A stretch of 64,000 bases of DNA from Alloacidobacterium sp963823845 (GTDB lineage: Bacteria > Acidobacteriota > Terriglobia > Terriglobales > Acidobacteriaceae), in contig CAWGND010000014.1 in assembly GCA_963823845.1 (NCBI GenBank), positions 496,001 through 560,000 on the forward strand, read 5' to 3'. This document shows, piece after piece, positions 26,984 to 35,848 of this stretch. The position numbers and the translations under genes are program-made. The stretch's first letter is position 1, and each line of letters starts with the position of its first letter. The notes under the pieces were generated by a model that saw only the letters and a list, made by a program, of their open reading frames with translations, had not been told where the DNA came from and searched no databases.

Positions 26984-29645
26984 ATGAGCCTGAATCTGAA
27001 ATCGCTGATCGGCAAACTGGACGACGCAACTCGTAGCGCCTTCGAAGCTGCAGCAGGTCTCTGCGTCTCGCGCACGCACTACGACATCGAGGTCGAGCAT
27101 TACCTCATGAAGGCAATCGATAGCTCCGACAACGATATCGCTTTCATCCTCAAGCAATACGGCGTCGACAAATCGCGTCTCACAAATGAACTCCAGCGCA
27201 GCCTCGACCGCCTGAAGACCGGCAACGCTCGCAGCCCAGCCTTCAGCCCGCAGCTGGTAAAGATGCTCACCGAAGCCTGGACCATCGCCACCATCGAATA
27301 CGATGCGAACCAGATTCGAACCGGACATACACTTTTGGCGCTGCTCTCGAATGACGAACTAGTCCGCCTCATCCGCGACGTCAGCAAGGAACTGCAGCTC
27401 ATTCCGGTCGAAACCCTGCGAGCCGACTTCTTTACCGTCACCGCGAAGTCGCGCGAAGAACACTCAGCCGCCGGCGCAGTGGCTCCCGCAGCTACAGGAG
27501 AAGGCGGAGCGCCGCGGCCCCCAGGCTCCGGCAAAACGCAACACCTCGACCAGTACACCGAAAACCTTACGGCGAAAGCCAAGGCCGGCAAGATCGATCC
27601 CGTCCTCGGGCGCGATTTCGAGATTCGTCAGGTCGTCGACATCCTCATGCGCCGCCGTCAGAACAACCCCATCCTGACCGGCGAGGCAGGTGTAGGGAAA
27701 ACCGCCGTCGTCGAAGGCTTCGCGCTGCGCGTGAGCCAGGGTGACGTGCCCCCCGCGCTGCGCAACGTCCAGGTGCACAGCCTCGACCTCGCATTGCTGC
27801 AAGCTGGAGCAGGCGTTAAGGGCGAATTCGAAAACCGCCTCAAGGGACTCATCGAACGAAGTCAAGTCCTCGCCGCACCCCATCATTCTCTTCATCGACG
27901 AAGCCCACACCATGATCGGCGCAGGCGGACAGGCCGGCCAGAACGACGCTGCCAATCTGTTGAAGCCGGCCCTCGCGCGCGGCGAACTGCGCACCATCGC
28001 CGCAACCACATGGTCGGAATACAAAAAGTTCTTCGAAAAAGACGCTGCCCTCGCCCGTCGATTCCAGGTCGTCAAAGTCGAAGAGCCGAGCGAAGAGCAG
28101 TGTGCCACCATGCTTCGCGGCATTATTGCGGCCATGGAAAAGCATCACAATCTGCGCATTCTCGACCAGGCCGTGACATCGACCGTGAAGCTTTCGCACC
28201 GCTATCTCGCCGGACGCCAGCTTCCCGATAAAGCCGTCAGCGTGCTCGATACGGCCTGCGCCCGCCTCGCGCTGGGACAGACCACGATTCCACCAGCCGT
28301 CGAGGACGCGACCCGCCGTATCGACGACCTCAAAGTCCAGAAGCAGATTCTGGAACGCGAAACAACCGTGGGCGAAGATCACGCCGAGCGGCTGACGTTT
28401 ATTGAAGAACAGCTCGTAGCTACCGAAGCATCTCTAGAAAAGCTCAAGGCGCAATGGGAGAAGGAAGTCAGCCTCGTCAGCCGCATCCGCGTCATGCGCG
28501 AAGCACTGGAATCGGGCGCGGAGACAGTCAAAGCCGAAGGCGATGGCAAACCTGAAGTCAAGCCCACGCTCGAAGCCTTGCAGGCGCTCGAAGCCGAGCT
28601 GGAAAAAGTGCAGGGCGAGAACCCGCTCATGCACGTCTGCGTCGATGAACAGATCGTCGGCGAAGTCATCTCCGCATGGACGGGCATTCCCCTCGGCAAG
28701 ATGGTCAAGGACGAAATCACCTCCGTCCTCGAACTCGATGCGCACCTCAAGAAGCGCGTCATCGGCCAGGACCATGGTTTGGCAGCGATCGCCCAACGCA
28801 TCATCACCTCGCGCGCGGCGCTCGACGATCCCGGCAAGCCGGTTGGCGTCTTCATGCTCGTCGGCCCCAGCGGCGTCGGCAAAACTGAAACCGCGCTCGC
28901 CCTCTCCGATCTTCTCTACGGTGGCGAACGCAACATGATCACCATCAATATGTCAGAATATCAGGAAGCCCACACCGTTTCTTCACTGAAGGGCTCGCCT
29001 CCGGGATACGTCGGCTATGGTGAAGGCGGCGTTCTCACGGAAGCCGTCCGCCGCCGTCCATATTCCGTCGTCCTGCTCGACGAAGTAGAAAAAGCCCATC
29101 CCGATGTTCTCGAGCTCTTTTACCAGGTCTTCGACAAGGGCAACATGGAAGACGGCGAAGGCCGCTCCATCAACTTCAAGAATTGCATCATCATCCTCAC
29201 CAGCAATGCTGCGACCGATACGCTGGCCAAGCTCACCGCCGACAAGGAGACGATGCCCGACGCCGACGGCCTGCTGGCTGCCATCAAGCCCGAGCTGAAC
29301 AAAATCTTTAAGCCGGCATTCTTGGGGCGCATGATGGTCATCCCCTACTTCCCGGTACGCGACGAAGCCCTGAAGCAGATCATCCGCCTGAAGATCGGGA
29401 AAATTCAGCGCCGTCTGCAGGAGACGCACAAAATCGCGCTCGCCTATGACGACAATGTGCTCGAAGAAGTAGCCAAGCGCTGCACCGAGGTAGAGAGCGG
29501 CGCGCGCAACGTCGACAACATTCTCACCAACACCATGCTGCCCGAGATTTCGCGGGAGATCCTGTCGCGCATGGCCGAAGAAAGGCTGACGGAAAAGGTA
29601 ACAGTAGGTGTTTCCCCTGAGGGACGATTTGTTTATGAATGGTAG
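26984..29645 (+). pseudogene. clpV: T6SS sheath-disassembly ATPase ClpV (TssH), one frameshift
   Basis: From the ATG at 26984 (GGAGGGAGCAAG upstream) the frame encodes a Clp N-domain and first AAA+ module: GEAGVGKTAVVEGFALRV near 234-251, LLQAGAGVKGEFENRLKGLI. After residue about 290 one extra A in GAACGAAG (27855/27856) throws it off frame. The next frame resumes with EVKSSPHPIILFIDEAHTM and runs intact through the second AAA+ module (GPSGVGKTETALAL, SPPGYVGYGEGGVLTEAVRR) to 29645. As read, translation would end at 28231 with a wrong tail and lose the Walker B Asp-Glu and all of module 2. ClpV recycles contracted TssB/TssC sheaths, so a real lesion would impair repeated firing. A one-base sequence error is equally possible. 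Confidence 0.88.
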
Positions 29646-29652
29646 GCAGCCC

Positions 29653-29683
29653 CGCGCGGCCGTGAAACGCTCACGGTCGCGCG
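29653..29683 (+). other. Strong hairpin between clpV and vgrG
   Basis: A 13-bp stem (CGCGCGGCCGTGA with TCACGGTCGCGCG, one G-U pair) has a 5-base loop. No T-run follows, so it is not a standard terminator. It could protect or attenuate the operon mRNA before vgrG. Confidence 0.5.
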
Positions 29684-29713
29684 TCAACCCAATGAAAGTT
29701 GTGGCAAACCTCT

Positions 29714-32653
29714 ATGGCATCTTTACAAGCAGACCGGATTCTTAACTTCACGAGCACGCTCGGCACAGATGTGCTCCTGCCGGAATTTCTTGCCGGAGTA
29801 GAAGGCATCTCCGAGCTCTTCTTCTATCAGGTGGAACTGGTTGCAGACGTAAACACAACCATCGATCCGAAGAAGATCATCGGCAGCAAGGTCACCGTCG
29901 GCATTCTCGCCGACGACAGCGGGACGCAGCGTTACATCAACGGCATCGTCGCCAGCTTCGAATCCTGCGGTGGCGATGAGGAATACAACAACTACAAGGC
30001 CCACATTGTCCCCAACATCTGGCTGCTGACCATCAACGAGAATACCCGCGTGTTTCAGGACGAGACAGTCACCGACGTCATCAAGGCTGTCCTCTCGCCA
30101 TACAACATCAGCCCTTCCATTCAGACCTCCGGCACCTACACGCCAATGGAATACTGCACCCAGTACCGCGAAACGGATTTCGCTTTCATCTCGCGGCTGA
30201 TGGAGCAGCACGGCATTCTCTACTACTTCCAGCACACGGACAGCGATCACACCTTCACCCTGCAGGACACCTCCACCAAGCTCAGCGCCTGCGCCGTCCA
30301 GGACTCATTCCGCTACGCGCCGTTGGGTGAGAAATCCGAAGGTTTCTACGATTTCGTGATCACCAGCCTGCGCTCGAAGACCGACCTCGTCACCGGCAAA
30401 TACACAGCATGGGATTACAGCTTTATCCGCTATCAAAAACTGCCGAACCCCCTGGCCAGCACGCAGACAAGCGGTCCTCTGGGCGCAAACAGTAACGAGC
30501 GATACGACTACGCCGACAGCGCGGCGGCCTATCTGAAAAAGCCGGGCTCAGACTCGACCATCGCCGATCTCTCAAATTTTTTCCAGACCATGCGCCGCGA
30601 TGCCGGCGACGCTGAGTGCGTCATTGTCGAAGGCGTGTCCAATGCCATCTCGATGCAGACCGGCTTCAATTTCACCCTGACCGAGTACCCGCAATCGGCC
30701 ATCAACACAAAATACCTGCTCACCCGCGTCGAGCACAGCGTCCGTCAAACGCCGCCCTATCGCGCGCGCGGCACAACAACGACATCTCCGTACAGCAATA
30801 CGTTTACAGCGATTCCTTTCGCCACGCTCTACCGTCCGCCAAGAACCACCCGCAAGCCCGTAGTCAACGGCATGCACACCGGCCAGGTCGTCGTCCCCTC
30901 GGGCGAAGACTCCTACATGGACAAGTACGGCCGCGTCTGCGTGCAGTTCTTCTGGGACCGCCTGCGCAAGCCCAACACCACCGACAACACCCTTCTGCGC
31001 GTCGCCCAATCCTGGGCAGGCAAAGGATGGGGCACCTACTTCTGGCCCCGCGTCAACGACGAGGTCCTCATCGACTTCATCGAAGGCGACCCCGACCAGC
31101 CCATCGTCGTCGGCTCCGTCTACAACGGCGTGAACATGCCGAAGTACGACCCTGCCGGCCAGTACACGCTCTCCGGCATCCTCACGCGCAGTTCCAAAGG
31201 AGGCGGCGCCGCCAACGCCAACGAACTCCGCTTCGAAGATCTCGACGGCAAAGAACAGATATTCATGAACGCCGAGCGCGACTACGACCTCCACGTCGAA
31301 CACGATCACCACACGCTCATCGGCAACCAACAGCACGAGCAGATCACCGACGACCACTACGTGCAGACCGGCGGAGATAAGCACCTGCACATCAAGAAAA
31401 AGCTCTACGAGCAAGTTGATAGCGACGTGCACCAGACGCTAAAGGGCGACCAAACCATCAAGCTGAGCGGCAGCAAACAAGAGGACATCGGCGGTGCTTC
31501 CAAGCTGAAAATCGCTGCGGCTTCAGATATAAGCGTCGGCGCAAACCTGACCGAAAAGGTCGGTGCGAACTACTCACTGGATGTCGGCGTGAACGAAGAC
31601 CACAAGATTGGCATGATGTACAACATTGATTCCGGCATGATGATCAACATCAAAGCCGGGATGTCGATCGTAATCGACGCCCCTTTAGGCGTGAGTCTCA
31701 CTTGCGGCGGCAACTTCGTCAACTTGACTCCCGCCGGCGTCATGATTTCGGGCATTCTGGTCAACATCAACAGCGGCGGCGCGGCGATGTCGGCCCAGTC
31801 CGCCAGCACGCAGTCTCCGCAAGCTCCTTCTTCGCCCACCGCTCCCAAACACCCAACCTTCCCCGGCGATGCACCACCCTCGCAGGCTGCCTCTGGCTCT
31901 TCCGGCTCATCGACCACGACGCCAAAAGCCACCACCGGCTCAGCGGGCGGTGCGCCTTCGGCGCCTCCTTCATCAACCAGCCCCGCTGTTGCTCCAGCAG
32001 CCGGAGCAACAGGCGCAGCCCCTGGCGAGTCGCAACAAGCAACGCAACAGGCAGCGCAGGGTGCCCAACAAGCCGCGAACCAGGCCCAGCAATTCGCAAA
32101 TGCAGCCCAGCAAGCCGCCGGCGCGGCGCAGCAGCAAGCCCAGCAAGCCGTGAATCAGGTCACGCAGGAAGCTCGGCAGGCCTATCAGCAGGCAAATCAG
32201 GCTGTGCAACAAGCACAGCGGCAAGTCAGCCAGGCCGCAGCTCAGGGGCAACAGGCTGCCCAGCAGGCCCTGAACCAGGCACAGCAGGCCGCGCAACAAA
32301 CCGCACAGCAGGCCGCGGCTGCCGTCCAACAGGCCCAGCAAAAAGCGCAGCAGGTAGAGCAGCAGGCGCAACAGGCTGCTCAGCAAGCCCAGCAACAGGC
32401 ACAGCAGGCCGAACAACAAGCGCAGCAAGCTTCGCAAGCAGCCGGGCAACAAGCACAACAGGCTGCGCAACAGGCCCAACAGGCAGCCCAGCAAGCGCAA
32501 CAAGCCGCGCAGCAGGCACAGCAACAGGCTCAACAAGCTTCGTCGCAAGTTCAGGGAGCCGCCCAGCAAGCCACGCAGCAGGCGCAACAGTCGGCGCAAC
32601 AGGCCACGCAATCAGCGCAACAGGCCATTGGCCAGGCAATGAAAGGGTTCTAG
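29714..32653 (+). CDS. vgrG: T6SS spike protein VgrG with long Ala/Gln-rich C-terminal tail
   Basis: Starting at the ATG at 29714 (a TTG at 29699 is also in frame), the 979-residue protein has the gp27-like domain (LPEFLAGVEGISELFFYQVELV, EYCTQYRETDFAFISRLMEQHGILYYF). The gp5 OB region follows (DKYGRVCVQFFWDR, SWAGKGWGTYFWPRVNDEVLIDFIEGDPDQPIVVGSVYN) and then the needle repeats. A Ser/Pro/Thr-rich linker of about 60 residues leads to roughly 205 residues built almost only of Ala and Gln in heptad-like A-Q-Q-A-Q-Q spacing. The tail resembles no effector domain known to me. The PAAR protein encoded 7 bases later has the same kind of tail. Confidence 0.93.
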   Translation: MASLQADRILNFTSTLGTDVLLPEFLAGVEGISELFFYQVELVADVNTTIDPKKIIGSKVTVGILADDSGTQRYINGIVASFESCGGDEEYNNYKAHIVPNIWLLTINENTRVFQDETVTDVIKAVLSPYNISPSIQTSGTYTPMEYCTQYRETDFAFISRLMEQHGILYYFQHTDSDHTFTLQDTSTKLSACAVQDSFRYAPLGEKSEGFYDFVITSLRSKTDLVTGKYTAWDYSFIRYQKLPNPLASTQTSGPLGANSNERYDYADSAAAYLKKPGSDSTIADLSNFFQTMRRDAGDAECVIVEGVSNAISMQTGFNFTLTEYPQSAINTKYLLTRVEHSVRQTPPYRARGTTTTSPYSNTFTAIPFATLYRPPRTTRKPVVNGMHTGQVVVPSGEDSYMDKYGRVCVQFFWDRLRKPNTTDNTLLRVAQSWAGKGWGTYFWPRVNDEVLIDFIEGDPDQPIVVGSVYNGVNMPKYDPAGQYTLSGILTRSSKGGGAANANELRFEDLDGKEQIFMNAERDYDLHVEHDHHTLIGNQQHEQITDDHYVQTGGDKHLHIKKKLYEQVDSDVHQTLKGDQTIKLSGSKQEDIGGASKLKIAAASDISVGANLTEKVGANYSLDVGVNEDHKIGMMYNIDSGMMINIKAGMSIVIDAPLGVSLTCGGNFVNLTPAGVMISGILVNINSGGAAMSAQSASTQSPQAPSSPTAPKHPTFPGDAPPSQAASGSSGSSTTTPKATTGSAGGAPSAPPSSTSPAVAPAAGATGAAPGESQQATQQAAQGAQQAANQAQQFANAAQQAAGAAQQQAQQAVNQVTQEARQAYQQANQAVQQAQRQVSQAAAQGQQAAQQALNQAQQAAQQTAQQAAAAVQQAQQKAQQVEQQAQQAAQQAQQQAQQAEQQAQQASQAAGQQAQQAAQQAQQAAQQAQQAAQQAQQQAQQASSQVQGAAQQATQQAQQSAQQATQSAQQAIGQAMKGF
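32030..32650 (+). repeat. Ala/Gln-codon repeat encoding the VgrG tail
   Basis: Degenerate tandem units of CAGCAAGCC/CAACAGGCG type encode QQA and QQAQQAA blocks. Codon use alternates CAG/CAA and GCC/GCG, so the DNA repeat is diverged while the peptide pattern is kept. Confidence 0.85.
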
Positions 32654-32659
32654 CCAGCC

Positions 32660-33802
32660 ATGGGAATGCCAGCCGCCACCATCACCAGCATGACCGCGCA
32701 CGGCGGTACCGTCGTGATGGGATTTCCCACCGTCATCATCAACTTCATGCCGGCCTCGCGCATTACCGACATGCACGTCTGCCCCATGGTCACTGTCCTC
32801 GTCCCGCACGTCGGTGGCCCCTTCGTCATGGGCTCCATGACCGTACTTACAGGCTTCATGCCGCAGTCCCGCGTCACCGATCAGCTCGTTTGCGTCGGGC
32901 CGCCAGACGTGTGCGTCATGGGTGCCATGACGGTTCTCGTTGGCATGGCTGGAGCTGGAGGAGCCGCGGGCGCAGGTGGCGGCATCGCCGCCATGGGAGC
33001 TTCTGTTCCCATGCAGAATCCCGCGGCGGCTGCAGCAGCTTCAACGCAGGCCGCTCTGCAGTCTGACGGCACCATTGCTACGCAAACCACCGCTCCCGCA
33101 AGCAGTCTGCCGCCTATGCAGCTCCAGTCGCCCGGCTTTCCTGATCTCCCTCCGGAAGCCACCTCAACATTTCAAAGCGTGGCCCCGGTCACGCTCCCCC
33201 AGGGAACACAACTTTTTGCAGCAGCCAGTTCCGCCCAGGACAGCGCCCCGAGCTTCTGGTCCAGCGTTCCGCCGGAAATCAGCGACGACGCAAACGACTT
33301 GGTCAAAGTGATGACCGTAACGGCCCCCGACGGCATGAAGGCATGGGCCGGTCAGGCGGCGACCGCCGTAACCCAGACAGTTTCACCAGCCCAGCAGGCA
33401 GCGCAACAGGCAGCGAATCAGGCCCAACAGGCACTGCAACAGACTCAGCAACAAGCGCAGCAACAATTGCAGGCCGCGAACCAGGCTGTGCAGCAGGCGC
33501 AGCAGCAAGTCAATCAGGCGACTGCCCAAACCAAAGCTGCCGCTGGACAAGCTCTCGAGCAGGCCCAGCAGCAGGCGCAGCAAGTGCAGCAACAGGCCTC
33601 GGCCGCCGTCCAGCAGGCGCAGCAGCAACTTACCCAGGCACAGCAACAGGCAAAGCAGGCCTTGCAACAGGCACAGAAGGCAGAAAGTCAGGCGCAGCAA
33701 GGCACCAATCAGGCGAAGCAGCAGGCGGCGCAGGTCTGGACGTCCGCAGGCTCCGCTGCGAATCAGGCAGTGCAGACATTTGCCGCGCCCAAAAAGGGTT
33801 AG
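32660..33802 (+). CDS. PAAR-repeat spike-tip protein with Ala/Gln-rich tail
   Basis: The first ~95 residues of this 380-residue protein are a PAAR domain: PAATITSMTAHGGTVVMGFPTVIINFMPASRITDMHVCP, PHVGGPFVMGSMTVLTGFMPQSRVTDQLVCVG and VMGAMTVLVG, with the His and Cys residues expected to hold the tip metal. A Gly/Ala linker, a Pro/Ser/Gln-rich middle and an A-Q-Q heptad tail (about 243-375) follow. PAAR proteins sharpen the VgrG spike and carry cargo. No toxin motif is visible in the middle part. The shared tail with VgrG suggests a helical interaction, which is my inference. Confidence 0.9.
   Translation: MGMPAATITSMTAHGGTVVMGFPTVIINFMPASRITDMHVCPMVTVLVPHVGGPFVMGSMTVLTGFMPQSRVTDQLVCVGPPDVCVMGAMTVLVGMAGAGGAAGAGGGIAAMGASVPMQNPAAAAAASTQAALQSDGTIATQTTAPASSLPPMQLQSPGFPDLPPEATSTFQSVAPVTLPQGTQLFAAASSAQDSAPSFWSSVPPEISDDANDLVKVMTVTAPDGMKAWAGQAATAVTQTVSPAQQAAQQAANQAQQALQQTQQQAQQQLQAANQAVQQAQQQVNQATAQTKAAAGQALEQAQQQAQQVQQQASAAVQQAQQQLTQAQQQAKQALQQAQKAESQAQQGTNQAKQQAAQVWTSAGSAANQAVQTFAAPKKG
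33390..33790 (+). repeat. Ala/Gln-codon repeat encoding the PAAR-protein tail
   Basis: The composition and unit are the same as in the vgrG tail repeat (CAG/CAA plus GCN). Some Lys and Val interruptions near its C-terminal half make it less pure than the vgrG copy. Confidence 0.8.
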
Positions 33803-33812
33803 GCCCTGAAGC

Positions 33813-34184
33813 ATGGTCGTTACTCAAGCCATCCCGCATCCCATCGCCGAGCGCTATCTCAACGCGCTCAAGGAACTGGTTTCGACCGTGCGCTCTGCTC
33901 TAGCCGCCGCAGGCAACTTGCCGCAAACCTCAGGGTGGCGGCAGAACATGCTGCCTCTTCTTGAAAACCGGCTCGCTGCGGCGCAGACAGCCATGGCACA
34001 TCACGCGATCGGCGATCAGGAGCCGCTGGTCAGCCTCGCGCTCAAGTCACGATATCTGGCGCGCGACACGGATGGTCATTCCTTAGGTTTTGCTGGAGAA
34101 GAGCTGGCCGCGCAATACGAAGACCGGCGTCGTCTGGTGGTCTTCGCAGCCTGGCAGGTCTGCGAATCCGCAGGTGTTGTCTGA
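33813..34184 (+). CDS. Small helical protein of unknown function in T6SS operon
   Basis: The 123-residue protein follows the PAAR gene by 10 bases in the same direction. It looks mainly helical (IAERYLNALKELVSTVRSALAAAG, then MLPLLENRLAAAQTAMA and YEDRRRLVVFAAWQV) with no signal peptide or membrane segment. I recognise no family. Its position straight after the PAAR gene is where effectors, adaptors or immunity proteins are usually found. Its size and lack of export features favour a cytosolic adaptor or chaperone, which is inference only. Confidence 0.7.
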   Translation: MVVTQAIPHPIAERYLNALKELVSTVRSALAAAGNLPQTSGWRQNMLPLLENRLAAAQTAMAHHAIGDQEPLVSLALKSRYLARDTDGHSLGFAGEELAAQYEDRRRLVVFAAWQVCESAGVV

Positions 34185-34199
34185 AATTGAGCTGAACGT

Positions 34200-34670
34200 A
34201 TGTCTCCCCAAGCTGAACAAGCCGCAAGCCAGTCCAATGCCGCCCGCATCGGACGATGGGTCATTCCGGCAATCCCATTCGGGTGGACATGGATTCCCGA
34301 CTTCGGCATCCAGCGAGGCGGTGAGAACATCGTTCCGAGCAACATCTATCTCAAGGAAGATGAGCTCCTTGCTGGAGATCATCTTAACCCTTACATTCAG
34401 ACTCAGATTACGCTGATGAAGCGGACTTTTCGCGATCCCGCGATTGCCGGCCCGGCCCCTCTGCAGTCCACCGCAGCGGAGGAAAGCGCCATGCTCATCC
34501 TGAAGCATCAGCCCATGAATCAGGTGACCGTTATTCAGGTGCAACACTACCTGCGCTCAGGCAAATGGATAGGAATCGCCACGCTGACAACCACCGACTC
34601 CGAACTCCTCAAAGTCCGCCCCGACTTCGAGCAATTCATGAAGCTGCTCCAAATACAGCCCGCATCCTAA
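34200..34670 (+). CDS. Unknown protein at the end of the T6SS operon, DcrB/Eag-like resemblance weak
   Basis: The 156-residue protein starts 15 bases after the previous gene. A polar start leads to WVIPAIPFGWTWIPDFGIQRGG and then a beta-strand-like series (MLILKHQP, TVIQVQHYL, WIGIATLTTTD) ending in VRPDFEQFMKLLQI. The last part recalls DcrB/DUF1795 proteins, some of which (Eag) are T6SS effector chaperones, but the match is only a pattern judged by eye. No signal peptide is seen. It is the last T6SS-operon gene before the IS1595 element, so genes further downstream may have been displaced by the insertion. Confidence 0.6.
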   Translation: MSPQAEQAASQSNAARIGRWVIPAIPFGWTWIPDFGIQRGGENIVPSNIYLKEDELLAGDHLNPYIQTQITLMKRTFRDPAIAGPAPLQSTAAEESAMLILKHQPMNQVTVIQVQHYLRSGKWIGIATLTTTDSELLKVRPDFEQFMKLLQIQPAS

Positions 34671-34796
34671 GCTCTGAGCAATGCTGCAATCAAAAGATGG
34701 TGAAACGGCTAAACCTTCTCCCGCAGCAACTCCGCAAAACCGAAATGTCAAGCCCCCTCAAGCAAGGAAATTTTCTAACCCACACATTCCAAAGCG

Positions 34797-34804
34797 AAAA
34801 AACC
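34797..34804. repeat. Left 8-bp target-site duplication
   Basis: AAAAAACC here is repeated exactly at 37460-37467, immediately outside the two terminal inverted repeats. IS1595-family elements make 8-bp duplications. Confidence 0.8.
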
Positions 34805-34830
34805 GGTAATAATATACTTGACAGACTATG
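34805..34830 (+). repeat. Left terminal inverted repeat of the IS1595-family element
   Basis: It starts GGTAATAATATAC and pairs with the right end. It contains the TTGACA -35 box of the transposase promoter. Confidence 0.8.
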
Positions 34831-34846
34831 CCTTTTGTTCTAGTAT
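34818..34846 (+). promoter_or_regulatory. Transposase promoter, nearly leaderless
   Basis: TTGACA at 34818-34823, a 17-base spacer and TAGTAT at 34841-34846. The ATG at 34856 follows only 9 bases after the -10 box, so the mRNA would have almost no leader. No ribosome site is visible. Confidence 0.75.
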
Positions 34847-34855
34847 GGTCTTGTC

Positions 34856-35848
34856 ATGGAACAGATTAAAACCTTGGCCCAAGCCATTCAGCACTTTGCC
34901 GATTCCGAGAACTGCCGTCAGTTCATGGTTTTCGTGCGCTGGCCCGATGGCACTCCAAAGTGCCCTTATTGTGGCGCTACTAAGCTGACTTGGCTGGCTA
35001 AGGCTAAGGTCTATCGCTGCTACGGCGACCACAAGAAGCAGAAGTTCTCACTCAAGGTCGGTACCGTATTTGAGGATTCCCCGATAGGCCTTGACTTGTG
35101 GCTTCCTGCCGTCTGGTTACTGTCCAACTGCAAAAACGGCATTTCCAGCTATGAGCTTGCGCGTGATCTTGGCGTAACTCAGAAGTCGGCATGGTTCATG
35201 CTGCATCGAATCCGCACCGCCATGCAGACCAATTCCTTTCTGAAGTTGGGTGGCCCTGATTCTGGCCCTATCGAAGTGGATGAGACTTTCGTAGGTGGCA
35301 AGATCAAGAACATGCACCAATCGCAAGTCAAAAAGAAGTTCTACGGCATACCGCGCTCCGGAGCTTCAGGCAAGGCTATCGTGATGGGAATGCGTGATCG
35401 TGAGACTCGCCAAGTTCGCGCCCACGTGATTCCGAACGTTCGCCGCACCACCTTGCAGAGCGAGATTCTGAAGCACGTTGAAAAGAAGTCCAAGGTGTTC
35501 ACCGATTCCGCGCATGGTTATTACAACCTTGCCGCACAAGACTTCGTGCATGAAACCGTGAACCACATGGAAGAATACGTTCGCGGCGAAGTCCACACAC
35601 ACGGCATTGAGAACTTCTGGAGTTTGCTCAAACGTGGATTGAATGGAACCTATGTGGCCGTTGAACCGTTTCATCTCGACAAGTATGTTGCCGAGCAGGT
35701 TTTCAGGTTCAACAACCGCGCTACGAAAGATAATCCATTGAACGATGCGGACCGTTTTACGCTGGCAGTATCGCAGATAGAAGGCAAGCGCTTGACCTAT
35801 GCAGAACTGACTGGCAAGGTGGGAGAAACGAGCGCGGAACCTTTCTAA
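34856..35848 (+). CDS. IS1595-family transposase (ISXO2-like DDE domain)
   Basis: The 330-residue protein has an N-terminal zinc ribbon (KCPYCGATKLTW and YRCYG), a helix-turn-helix-like region (ISSYELARDLGVTQKSAWFMLHRIR) and the ISXO2-like catalytic domain with IEVDETFVGGK, VFTDSAHGYYNL and THGIENFWSLLKRG, which holds the acidic triad. It is the usual length and looks intact, so the element may be active. Its 3' end overlaps the small minus-strand cargo gene by 4 bases. Confidence 0.93.
   Translation: MEQIKTLAQAIQHFADSENCRQFMVFVRWPDGTPKCPYCGATKLTWLAKAKVYRCYGDHKKQKFSLKVGTVFEDSPIGLDLWLPAVWLLSNCKNGISSYELARDLGVTQKSAWFMLHRIRTAMQTNSFLKLGGPDSGPIEVDETFVGGKIKNMHQSQVKKKFYGIPRSGASGKAIVMGMRDRETRQVRAHVIPNVRRTTLQSEILKHVEKKSKVFTDSAHGYYNLAAQDFVHETVNHMEEYVRGEVHTHGIENFWSLLKRGLNGTYVAVEPFHLDKYVAEQVFRFNNRATKDNPLNDADRFTLAVSQIEGKRLTYAELTGKVGETSAEPF

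Noticed and set aside
27845..27865. Programmed ribosomal frameshift in clpV
   Set aside because: No slippery heptamer, stop-codon context or downstream pseudoknot is evident, and known ClpV genes are not decoded this way.
31702..33066. 454-codon plus-strand frame overlapping the vgrG tail and PAAR gene
   Set aside because: It is an alternative reading of the CAG/GCN repeat and of the PAAR gene. The vgrG and PAAR frames have real domains.
32030..33790. Repetitive DNA considered as a CRISPR array or tandem satellite
   Set aside because: Units are degenerate codons for Ala/Gln inside two open frames. There are no constant repeats with unique spacers.
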